Positions 56,735 through 64,000 of a DNA stretch of 64,000 nt are shown piece by piece (positions within the stretch are counted from its first letter, which is position 1; every line of letters begins with the position of its first letter). The notes under the pieces were generated by a model, which was not told where the DNA came from, made no database searches, and saw nothing but the letters and a program-made list of their open reading frames with translations. The DNA comes from Arthrobacter livingstonensis (GTDB taxonomy: Bacteria > Actinomycetota > Actinomycetes > Actinomycetales > Micrococcaceae): the NCBI RefSeq assembly GCF_003219815.1, contig NZ_QJVD01000021.1, forward strand, positions 1-64,000, read 5' to 3'. The translations under genes and the position numbers were made by a program.

Positions 56735-57543
56735 CTTTGACGCTTGACTCGATCCTACGGAGCGCCGGCATCGACCCCGCATATTCTCAGGCGATCCGGC
56801 ATGCCTATGTCAAGGAGCACGAGGACACCGGCCTGCAAGGCATCCATGCTGATTCGTCAGACCAAGAGATCCTCACCTACACCAGCGAGCAGTCGGCGAA
56901 GCCACGAATCTTCCCCGTTGACCCGCCGCATATTTGGGTCGTATTCGTCCGCGAGGGCGGTGACCGGGCGCGCCTGTGGTCAGTACTAGAGAACCGTGGC
57001 GAGATTTCAAACGACGGGGCCCTCCGCACTTTTGATCTTGCGGTGTCGGACCATTTGGCGGATCTCAGGAACCGGCTCGTGATTGGCTGGAAGTCACCCC
57101 GCACCTGGCGGCTCAACGGCCCGACGGTGGCCGGTTACCCGGTTATGGAAATCGCCGATGCCCAGCCGGTGCCGTTCCCGGGCTTCGACCGAATAGTCCT
57201 GGATTTTACCCAGCTTCAGGCTGTGATGCGCGAACACCGTTACGCTTCATGGCGAACCGCGCTCTCCTCGGTAGCCGGTATCTACTTAATCACGGACACC
57301 CGCGATGGACGTCAGTACGTCGGCAAAGCCGATGGCGTTGAAAGTATCCGCCAGCGCTGGAGTGAGTACGGCAGGAACGGCCACGGCGGCAACGTCGAGC
57401 TACGGAGCCTCGATCCCCAAACGTTTCGTTTCTCCCTGCTGAGGGTATTCGACCCCGTGACTCCAACTCGCACGATCGACGAGTCCGAGATTCACTTCAA
57501 GAAGGCGCTGGACACGCGCAGACACGGATTGAATCGCAACTGA
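56731..57543 (+). CDS. GIY-YIG nuclease-family protein
   Basis: A 270-residue protein with a C-terminal GIY-YIG domain: GIY (183-185), YVG (196-198), an Arg (about 207) and a Glu (about 252). The N-terminal 170 residues (SILRSAGIDP...) are unfamiliar. ATG overlaps the methyltransferase stop by four bases, so the two are made together. It could be the cutting partner of the upstream methyltransferase. Confidence 0.85.
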   Translation: MTLTLDSILRSAGIDPAYSQAIRHAYVKEHEDTGLQGIHADSSDQEILTYTSEQSAKPRIFPVDPPHIWVVFVREGGDRARLWSVLENRGEISNDGALRTFDLAVSDHLADLRNRLVIGWKSPRTWRLNGPTVAGYPVMEIADAQPVPFPGFDRIVLDFTQLQAVMREHRYASWRTALSSVAGIYLITDTRDGRQYVGKADGVESIRQRWSEYGRNGHGGNVELRSLDPQTFRFSLLRVFDPVTPTRTIDESEIHFKKALDTRRHGLNRN

Positions 57544-57555
57544 GTGTGAGGTGGC

Positions 57556-59505
57556 CTATTGCTTCGCGGCCATCAGCTGAAAATCGTCGTTGATCTTCAG
57601 CACCAGTGACAGCAGCAGCCGGAGGAGTGTTATGTACGCCTCTTTGTGTGCAGCAACGTCTTCGGGATCGGCGTTTGTTCCGTGTGCGTACCTGTTTCGA
57701 AGGTCTGGTCCATCACTGAACTCACTTTTGTTGAGGAAGAAGTTGAAATAGCTTGCCTCGGCCGACGTCAGCAGAGTCGGGTTGAATTCCAGCCAACCTT
57801 TTTCGACTAAGGAAAGCGCCGCGGCCTGTCTGCCCGCGCCGTAGTGGCCGTAAGGTCCGGCCTCGCGGTAGTGGATGTCGCCAAGTACAGAGATGAGGTC
57901 CAGATTCGAAAACTCGATTTGACCAGTATTAACGGAAACTAGTCCCTCTGAAACCATCCAGTCCACTCGTTCTTGCTGATAGTTGCGAAGCACGTCGTAT
58001 CTCACCTGATTCTCGATGACCAGATTTACGAAACTTCTGGCCCGAAGTCCTTGGTTGATATAGGTGAGTCCGGACTGGTCGCGGAATAGGAGATCAAGGG
58101 CACGCCGGCAATCGCTGTTGGTTCTGCGTTGTACGTACTTGTGCTCTACCAAGCTGGGAATTTCACCCCACGGCTTTGGTGAGGACGTCATGCGTAATAG
58201 CTCTGGGTCCAGCTCGTCCTCAGCGCAGTAGAGAGTGAACTTCCTAGAGATGCTCTCCATCTCTGCGGAGATGTGACGGCAGCGTTCCAGGAACGAGCTT
58301 CCCGGGCTAGACGCCGAATAGTAGAAGTTCTTCGCACCAAACTGGTCGACGAGATATTTGCGGAAGAACCAGGACACTGTGTCTTCAATCTCGACGCCGT
58401 TGTGGTGGAGGAAATTCGAGTAGGCGTGCGTCCCCTCAGCGGTGAGAGCATCCATGCGCATGAAAGCTTGCCTTCGGGGGTAGGTCTCTTTGCCTGTGAC
58501 GAACAGGACTTGAAGTGCTCCGATCTGGGCACTGAACGAAGGCATTGTGAGTAGCCCCTGACGATCTAGATAGCCCACCACTGTTACGAAGTTTGATAAG
58601 ATCTGCTCTGGTTCCAGTGTAGAAGACAAGTATTGTCCGCCGAATGAGCGAACATGCGTCATGCCACTAACATTAGAGTCAACGCATTCAATAACCGGCT
58701 GACGTTGCTCTGGAGCAATCCGAACTCCGTAACCGTTATTCATCAGGGTGGTATCTTCGTTCGCGAAAAGCTCTTGAATGAGCTCCGCGTGGCGCTTCTT
58801 CGCTTGAAGTCGGATCTTCGGCGTGAGCCCAAAGTCCTCCTTATCGTTCGCCTCCGCTATCGCTTGGACATAGTTGGGATGCGGTGACGCGCTTTCGATG
58901 TACGCGCTCAAAAGTTGCGCTGAGTCTCGGCTGGTGAACCTCGAGGGGAAGGTGTAAGAGTTGCTGGAGTTCTTGATCATTCGCTGTCCGACCAACAGCT
59001 CACCGTTTCGAGGATCTGCAAGCAGAGCGTCACGAAGGCGTCGGTCGTGCTGCTTCACGAACTGACGATTGGACAGCATGATCCCCAGCGGAATTTGCGC
59101 CTCTACTAGGGCTTCGAAGAGAGCTTGGCCGCCAATTTTCTTGGCGACATCGTGCCTGTTGAGGAGCGTAATCAGGTCCTCCGCGTACTCGTACTCAAAC
59201 TCGCCCAAAACCTGGCCAACATTCGACGAGGTAAGGCTTGCAAAGAAGGAAGCCAGTTGTCCTCGTAGATCACGAGCTGACGACTCTAGCTTTTCTAGCT
59301 CTTGTTGATCGAAAGACCTCGGGAGGATGCGGTTTTCCTCGAAGGCGAGTGCGTTGTACAGCTCAAGTACATCGTCCAATGAGTCGATCTCCCGGCCGCT
59401 ATAATACTCCTGAATCAGCGCGACCGCCTCTGCGGACGCCCACACGTTGGGGGCGTCCAGTGGGCCATAGAACTTGACCCTCGGGGGAGTCTCTGATTCT
59501 TCCAT
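57556..59505 (-). CDS. 649-residue protein with C-terminal RNxxxHG (DUF4209/HEPN-like) motif
   Basis: The protein ends with LRNRYAHG (R603-H608) and a hydrophobic helix (TLLRLLLSLVLKI), the pattern described for DUF4209 and other HEPN RNase domains. The first 500 residues are mostly helical and not recognised. It is convergent with the GIY-YIG gene, 12 bp apart. Position in a defence island suggests an abortive-infection effector. This is inference from one motif and context. Confidence 0.6.
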   Translation of the reverse strand: MEESETPPRVKFYGPLDAPNVWASAEAVALIQEYYSGREIDSLDDVLELYNALAFEENRILPRSFDQQELEKLESSARDLRGQLASFFASLTSSNVGQVLGEFEYEYAEDLITLLNRHDVAKKIGGQALFEALVEAQIPLGIMLSNRQFVKQHDRRLRDALLADPRNGELLVGQRMIKNSSNSYTFPSRFTSRDSAQLLSAYIESASPHPNYVQAIAEANDKEDFGLTPKIRLQAKKRHAELIQELFANEDTTLMNNGYGVRIAPEQRQPVIECVDSNVSGMTHVRSFGGQYLSSTLEPEQILSNFVTVVGYLDRQGLLTMPSFSAQIGALQVLFVTGKETYPRRQAFMRMDALTAEGTHAYSNFLHHNGVEIEDTVSWFFRKYLVDQFGAKNFYYSASSPGSSFLERCRHISAEMESISRKFTLYCAEDELDPELLRMTSSPKPWGEIPSLVEHKYVQRRTNSDCRRALDLLFRDQSGLTYINQGLRARSFVNLVIENQVRYDVLRNYQQERVDWMVSEGLVSVNTGQIEFSNLDLISVLGDIHYREAGPYGHYGAGRQAAALSLVEKGWLEFNPTLLTSAEASYFNFFLNKSEFSDGPDLRNRYAHGTNADPEDVAAHKEAYITLLRLLLSLVLKINDDFQLMAAKQ

Positions 59506-59615
59506 GCTCTCATCGTATTTGGGTCCTGCGAAAGAAGATGCCGATACGACTCATCGGCAATGTCAGTGGTCGTTGTTATGTTATTGGTAAAGAACTTGGA
59601 CAAGGGAGTTGGGTA

Positions 59616-60308
59616 ATGTCGCTGGTACCGATCGCACTATCACGGCTAGGCGAGAATGATTCACGCGAAGGACAAAACACACGAGCCTTGAAGTGGCTGC
59701 TAGCGCAACCCGGCGGCCGCATTGTGGTCGTCACCCCACGTCGTGATTTCAACGGTGAAAGCCTGAACCGACTTGTTGCCCTACCAGAGGTCATACATCA
59801 ATCCTGGCGCGGATTCGTTGCTGGCTCTTTCCGCGGGCAGCGTGTGCTCTACGCCTGGCCAGATCGTAAGCATCTCAATGATGTTTGGGATACGGAAGCG
59901 GATGCGATCGCGGTCATCGAATGGAGCGAGTTGGCTACCGCCGAATGGATCGAAGATGTAAATCCTGTCCAGCTTCTTCCGGGAAAGATGATTGAACCGT
60001 TTATGAAAGCAGCCAATTCGCTCGTTCCATTGCACAACGGGGTCGACGGGATCCTCGAACACATCGCATCGATGGCCGCTGGATACTCTCCTGGCTTGAA
60101 GTGGAACGAGGAAGACAAGCTCAAAGCCGACATGATGAACCGCCCCGACCGATGGGCCACCATTACGGTTGAGCAAGTTCGTGCCAAGTGCCGTCATCTC
60201 GGAATGAGTCCTAAAGACGTAGACACTGTCGCTGAGATTCTTCAGCGGCGCAAGGACGGCCGACGCTTCAACGTGCGCTCTTCTTATCGCACCTTCCAGT
60301 TCGCATAG
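59616..60308 (+). CDS. Hypothetical protein in the defence island
   Basis: A 230-residue protein, ATG 59616 with GGGAG upstream. It resembles no family I recognise. The N-terminal half has a Rossmann-like pattern (PGGRIVVVTPRRDF, GQRVLYAWPDRKHLNDVW), and the C-terminal part is helical and basic. It diverges from the 649-residue gene, so they may share a control region. Confidence 0.5.
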   Translation: MSLVPIALSRLGENDSREGQNTRALKWLLAQPGGRIVVVTPRRDFNGESLNRLVALPEVIHQSWRGFVAGSFRGQRVLYAWPDRKHLNDVWDTEADAIAVIEWSELATAEWIEDVNPVQLLPGKMIEPFMKAANSLVPLHNGVDGILEHIASMAAGYSPGLKWNEEDKLKADMMNRPDRWATITVEQVRAKCRHLGMSPKDVDTVAEILQRRKDGRRFNVRSSYRTFQFA

Positions 60309-60660
60309 TCTGACCGGCTGAGGACCCGGCCCCAACATGGCCGCCGTTGATAGGCACTGTGGTGTTGTCGAGGCACAAGCACATGTGAGTCTTGCGGCCA
60401 GAGTCCCGTAGACGGTGAGTGCTGCGGGGGATCTTTACCGTTGATTCAAAAACATCAGTCCATCATGTTGGTCGCGCGGGACAGAGTCGCAAACTGGTCC
60501 ATGAAGATCATGCCCATTTCTGATTCCAGAGTCCACAATCATCCGGAGACTTTGAAAGGAGTGCCAAGGCCCTGCCAGGCACCTCTAAAAGCCATGGCAT
60601 TTGAGTGAAGCACATGAAGGTCGGCAACGAATATATGCGCCACTCAAGATATAACGCAAT
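60309..60660. other. Gap with no supported gene
   Basis: About 350 bp with no reliable frame or recognised repeat. It may be decayed mobile DNA next to the resolvase remnant. Confidence 0.35.
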
Positions 60661-60662
60661 AT

Positions 60663-61212
60663 GAACGGCAGCGGATCGGCTATGTGAAGGCCTCGAGTGT
60701 CGACCAGAGATTCACTCGCCAACTCTCCACCCTGGCGGCAATAGATTGCCTCTTCGAAGAGGCTCAACCCGACGACCAACGAACCGGACGCACCGCCCTA
60801 GTCGAGATGATCACGTCCGCGCCGGCAGGTGACACTCGGTGTTTGCCTCCATGGACTGGCAGACCAAGTGGTAGGCCTGAGCCAGATCGTCGATGAGCTG
60901 ACCGCCAAGAACGTCATCGTGGAATTCATGGCAGCGGGGACCCAATTGCGTGCGAGAGCCAAGGATCCGTTCGCGAAGTTCCAGCTGAACAATGGGGCCT
61001 CATTCGCACAGCTGGAGAGTTCCATCAGCAAGGAACGCCAAGCCCAGGGTTTCAAAGCAGCCGTGGTTCGCGGTGTCTAAAAGGGCAAAATGCCGAAGCG
61101 CAATCCGGAAAAAGTCACCCAAGCACGCGAAATGAATAACGCCGAACGTGCCTAACGCTAGGATAGCCTGAGAACTCGGAGTCGATCGCTCCACCCTGTA
61201 CCAGAAACTGGA
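60663..61212 (+). pseudogene. Serine resolvase/invertase remnant (Tn3-type)
   Basis: The gene is decayed. Frame 1 reads QRIGYVKASSVDQRFTRQL with EEAQPDDQRTGRTALVEMI (N-terminal catalytic part, with the active-site serine in KASSVDQ). After a frameshift near 60830 comes LSQIVDELTAKNVIVEF and FAQLESSISKERQAQGFKAA. A stop (TAA at 61078) and further frameshifts precede the C-terminal HTH (ELGVDRSTLYQKL). It marks a junction between the high-GC island and the AT-rich ABC-3C genes. Confidence 0.8.
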
Positions 61213-61487
61213 CCACGTCGAGGATGTTGGGAAAGATCCACCGCCCGGAGAAACATGAATAGATCATAAGCGGACCTACTCACCGATCCATATTTAATGA
61301 AGATTCTCAACTATCGAACAAAATTATACAAATGAATACGATGCCCGCATTAGTCGCCCCAGATCGAAGAAATGAGACCCGCTTATACCCCGTTTCGAGT
61401 GGGTGTTGAATAGTTCATTCAACACTTAGGCCGCTATTCACACAAAAAAGATCAACTCGTCCCAAAGAAACAGGAAAATACCCACCC
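61213..61487. other. AT-rich leader of the ABC-3C-like operon
   Basis: About 275 bp, strongly AT-rich compared with everything to the left. No gene supported. It must hold the promoter of the following operon. Confidence 0.5.
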
Positions 61488-61646
61488 ATGGAAACAACGT
61501 TGAGCATCATTGCTTCGGTACTTTCAATTATCGCCACGGGGGTAGGCGGTACAGCGCTTTATAGGGTTAGTAAGATAAGCTCTAATCAGGAAATAAAAGG
61601 AAATAAGAACAAGCAGGTAAGCGGAAATCACAATAAAATAAAATGA
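61488..61646 (+). CDS. 52-residue single-helix membrane leader of the ABC-3C-like system
   Basis: ATG 61488 with ACAGGAAAA upstream. The product has an N-terminal transmembrane helix (about residues 5-25) and an Asn/Lys/Gly-rich tail (KGNKNKQVSGNHNK). Its stop TGA overlaps the next ATG (ATGA). The tail's G-N-x-N pattern recurs at the start of the next protein (GSGNIQINGSNNT). The run AAA-TGA could allow a -1 slip that fuses the two products. It may anchor the system in the membrane. I know no named family for it. Confidence 0.6.
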   Translation: METTLSIIASVLSIIATGVGGTALYRVSKISSNQEIKGNKNKQVSGNHNKIK

Positions 61647-62221
61647 TCGGGAAAAAGTTATCCATTCACGGTAGCGGTAATATCCAGATAAATGGTAGCA
61701 ATAACACTATCCTAGGACTCGCATACGAGAAGTCAAAGCTCACTCAGTCTAAGGTTCACCAATTGCTACTTATGGTTATCGCGGCATTGGATGAAGGAGG
61801 TCACGGCCACGACTTGACAATGGAGTTTCCCGTAGGCGTAAGGCAAAAACTGCAGTACAATAATGCAACGAAATATATTAGTATCTTTCAACATCAGTTG
61901 ATTCACTTTTCAACGATCGATGAAGTTGCTCAAGAAATTCCAAGAAGTGAAGACATTCTAAAACAATTATATAGAATGTATGCCAATACGGCCACCTATG
62001 ACGTGGATGGACAGCCGTTGGTTGGAGACGGCTCGACGCAACTCGATAAGATATCCGAAGAACTGGTAAATCTTGTCATCAATGATCTTAATTACAACCC
62101 AGACGTAGTCACATATGAAGACATAAAGAATTTCGTTGAATCGCTAATGATGTACGGGGTTTGGAAGTGCAAGGTTCTGTTGAAGCCGAATAACCCAGAG
62201 GTTTCCATTGCTTCTTCTTGA
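61643..62221 (+). CDS. Effector/CTD component of the ABC-3C-like system
   Basis: A 192-residue protein beginning with a short beta-like GSGNIQINGSNNTILG stretch and followed by a helical domain (SKVHQLLLMVIAALDE...). ABC-3C operons normally encode an effector-type protein with a C-terminal domain, then a middle component and the ATPase, and this gene has the first position. No nuclease or other catalytic motif is visible. It lacks its own clear ribosome site, consistent with coupling to or fusion with the upstream ORF. Confidence 0.6.
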   Translation: MIGKKLSIHGSGNIQINGSNNTILGLAYEKSKLTQSKVHQLLLMVIAALDEGGHGHDLTMEFPVGVRQKLQYNNATKYISIFQHQLIHFSTIDEVAQEIPRSEDILKQLYRMYANTATYDVDGQPLVGDGSTQLDKISEELVNLVINDLNYNPDVVTYEDIKNFVESLMMYGVWKCKVLLKPNNPEVSIASS

Positions 62222-62453
62222 TAAGAATAAGTCGCCGACTAGAACTGTGTACTATATCTCTGCTGTAACAAATCACTTGCTCAAAATCGGCGACCCTCGC
62301 GGGTACGCGGATTTGTATAGGCAAGTTATGAACTATATTCCGGCCAGCGCTTCGAGTGAGGTCTTTTTTACTCTGGCACTAGACTTCCTGTTTTTGACTG
62401 GAAAAATAAACGTGAACGACAATGGTGAAATCTATGTACTTAAAGAATCTTAG
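62208..62453 (+). CDS. ABC-3C middle-component-like protein
   Basis: An 81-residue protein with TTG start, AGAGG six bases upstream, and a 14-base overlap with the previous gene. The winged-helix-like pattern (FTLALDFLFLTGKINVNDNGEIYVL) matches ABC-3C middle components, which have LALDLLYxxGxI followed by a short hairpin. It is expected to bridge the effector component and the ATPase. Confidence 0.7.
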   Translation: MLLLDKNKSPTRTVYYISAVTNHLLKIGDPRGYADLYRQVMNYIPASASSEVFFTLALDFLFLTGKINVNDNGEIYVLKES

Positions 62454-64000
62454 AATTATCAACACGAAAACTATGGTCACACTTCGATCTGTCACTTTTA
62501 ATCAGGGTGCGAATTTCGTCGTTGATTCGGAGACTTCGAGTCGCCACAACAAGGTTGGAAAAACGACATTTTTACGCTTGATAGACATTGCAATGGGGGC
62601 GAATGATCGTTCCATGCTTTATAAAGACAAGGAAACAAACACAACAAATAATGGACTTAAAGGTATAATCACAGATCAAAAACTTTGTGTAGAAACTGTG
62701 ATTACTAGCGCCCCTCTACATCTCTCGCGCAGCCCGCATGAAACCACATTGAGGGTCGATCTGTTCCCAGGGGGTCAATACTACATTAATGGAGGTAGCA
62801 TACCTCAAAAGGAATATCAGAGCTTTCTTAATAATTTGATATTTTCTAATTCTACGAATGTTCCAACTTTCCGCCAACTGATTGGAGCGTTTGTTCGAGT
62901 TTCTTTGGCGGGGGACAACAGTGCATTGCTTCGCTACCTGAATTCGTTTACCAGGAAAGCAGAATACAGATCTGTATACAGTTTCCTTCTTAGGCTAGAA
63001 GACCCTGAGCTTTCTATGAAAATTTCAAAACTGTCCAGTGACTTTGAAAAGAATAAGGAGGCCAAATCGAGGTATGTCAAGATCATTGACAGTCAGGATG
63101 AAGAGGCGCTTGCCCAAATCCTTGTTGCATTAGAGCAGAAGCGAAAGGATTTGGATTTTCAGATTGCAGATCTTGTTGATCCCGAAGAATTCAAGGCCAA
63201 TAGAGAAGTCTTTAATGAAGTACGTGATAGCTATTCTCGAACTTCTGATCGTGCTGCACGCCTATCTTACGAAATAGACCGGGCAATCGAATCCTTGCGA
63301 GATGCGAGAATCGAGTTATCTGAGCGAACCGACCTAGATATTGTTCGAGAATTTTTCGATGAGATGTCATCTCTTATTCCAACTGTGAGCCATAATTTTG
63401 AGGAACTGATTCTTTTTAATGAAAAGCTCTCTCAGAATAAAATTGCATTTCTAGAAGAGTCTATCGCTGTTTTGGTTGGTGAGCTTGAACTGGTAAATGA
63501 ATCCCTGGTTGAGCTTGAAGCTTCTAGTGGTGACTATTTTGCGGTAGTCGCCTCGGGTGAAGTTGACAGTTATGTAGATAAATTAGAGAGCTTAAACTCA
63601 GTTAACGTTCGGATTGGTTCAGTAAAGGAATCAATTGAGACTCTTGAAGAATTCGACAATAGGGGCCTCACGCTCTCTGAAGAGATGGAGGAATTGCGTT
63701 CACTTATCCGTGAAGAGGGTGCGTTACCCGAATTGCAGATTTCCAAGTTTAATGAGATTTTTACTGCAATAGCTCAGGAGATTAATGGTGAAAGCCCTAT
63801 TCTCTTGTATTCATCGGACGTAAATAAATTTCCCGTTGGATTTGCCGACATTGATGGCTCGAGCACGGGTACCCGGAAGTCTCTGATGGCGGCTTATGAT
63901 TTTGCCTATCAATTATTCGCTCGAGCCGAACAAATAGCTGCTCCAAGGTTCGTCGTCCATGACATAGTTGAGAATATTGAAGGCGATGACTTTGGAACAA
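62434..64000 (+). CDS. ABC-3C/DUF2326-like ABC ATPase, truncated by the window end
   Basis: At least 522 residues, open at the right edge. ATG 62434 overlaps the previous gene by 20 bases. A P-loop-like segment with NKVGKTTFLRL lies at about residues 39-49, a long coiled coil fills the middle (about 190-420), and RFVVHDIVEN near the edge is the start of the Walker B/D-loop region. This is the SMC/RecN-like layout of the DUF2326 ATPases of ABC-3C systems, which are inferred to act in conflicts with phages and mobile elements. The C-terminal 10-15% is missing from the window, so the signature motif cannot be checked. Confidence 0.8.
   Translation, partial: MYLKNLRIINTKTMVTLRSVTFNQGANFVVDSETSSRHNKVGKTTFLRLIDIAMGANDRSMLYKDKETNTTNNGLKGIITDQKLCVETVITSAPLHLSRSPHETTLRVDLFPGGQYYINGGSIPQKEYQSFLNNLIFSNSTNVPTFRQLIGAFVRVSLAGDNSALLRYLNSFTRKAEYRSVYSFLLRLEDPELSMKISKLSSDFEKNKEAKSRYVKIIDSQDEEALAQILVALEQKRKDLDFQIADLVDPEEFKANREVFNEVRDSYSRTSDRAARLSYEIDRAIESLRDARIELSERTDLDIVREFFDEMSSLIPTVSHNFEELILFNEKLSQNKIAFLEESIAVLVGELELVNESLVELEASSGDYFAVVASGEVDSYVDKLESLNSVNVRIGSVKESIETLEEFDNRGLTLSEEMEELRSLIREEGALPELQISKFNEIFTAIAQEINGESPILLYSSDVNKFPVGFADIDGSSTGTRKSLMAAYDFAYQLFARAEQIAAPRFVVHDIVENIEGDDFGT

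Noticed and set aside
1-64000. tRNA attachment site for the integrase
   Set aside because: I looked for tRNA-like T-arm sequences and for direct repeats flanking 16-47 kb and found none that I could support by eye.

Overview
The window reads as high-GC actinobacterial DNA, most like Arthrobacter and its relatives (Micrococcaceae). This rests on the AmaP/Asp23 locus, the MocR, SCO6880, DUF4192, DUF4913 and MAB_1171c-type families, frequent GTG/TTG starts, and overlapping start/stop junctions. This is an inference from gene content; there is no rRNA or other taxonomic marker. No tRNA, rRNA, CRISPR array, replication initiator or partition gene was recognised, so chromosome and large plasmid cannot be told apart.

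Region 1 (1-12.8 kb) is metabolism and stress. It holds a 5'-truncated agmatinase, a MocR regulator divergent from a small membrane protein/SSS symporter/YtcJ-like amidohydrolase operon, a zinc-ribbon-like protein, CspA, a CsoR-like operator in front of a DUF1541 lipoprotein (broken by an amber codon) and a DUF4396 membrane protein, and a six-gene Asp23/AmaP envelope-stress operon.

Region 2 (12.9-16.1 kb) is insertion-sequence scar tissue. An intact-looking IS5/IS427-type element abuts the 3' end of a secreted CAP-like protein. A vestige of a related IS lies beyond the other end of that gene, followed by an IS1595-type transposase remnant.

Region 3 (16.1-about 47.1 kb) looks like an integrative conjugative element. 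It has an excisionase/tyrosine integrase/winged-helix operon, regulators with an ImmA-type peptidase and DUF6545 membrane protein, a sigma-like protein, a type IV secretion operon (VirB8-like, NlpC/P60 hydrolase, VirB6/TrbL-like, SCO6880-like, VirB4, VirD4 coupling protein), an ArdC-like protein, a MobF relaxase-helicase, a redoxin, two DUF4192 paralogues near its ends, and a candidate oriT at about 47.0 kb. Inside it sits an IclR-HutG-amino-acid ABC transporter operon as metabolic cargo. A short motif (ACCATGAACAGG) recurs in front of several of its operons.

Region 4 (47.6-64 kb) is a defence-like island: a complete type I restriction-modification system (HsdM, HsdS, HsdR), a methyltransferase fused to a possible HEPN-like region, a GIY-YIG protein, a 649-residue protein ending in an RNxxxHG motif, a hypothetical protein, a decayed serine-resolvase gene, and then an AT-rich ABC-three-component (ABC-3C) type system that runs off the window. 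The ABC-3C operon begins with a 52-codon membrane ORF joined to the next gene at a possible frameshift site. I consider this the most interesting locus.
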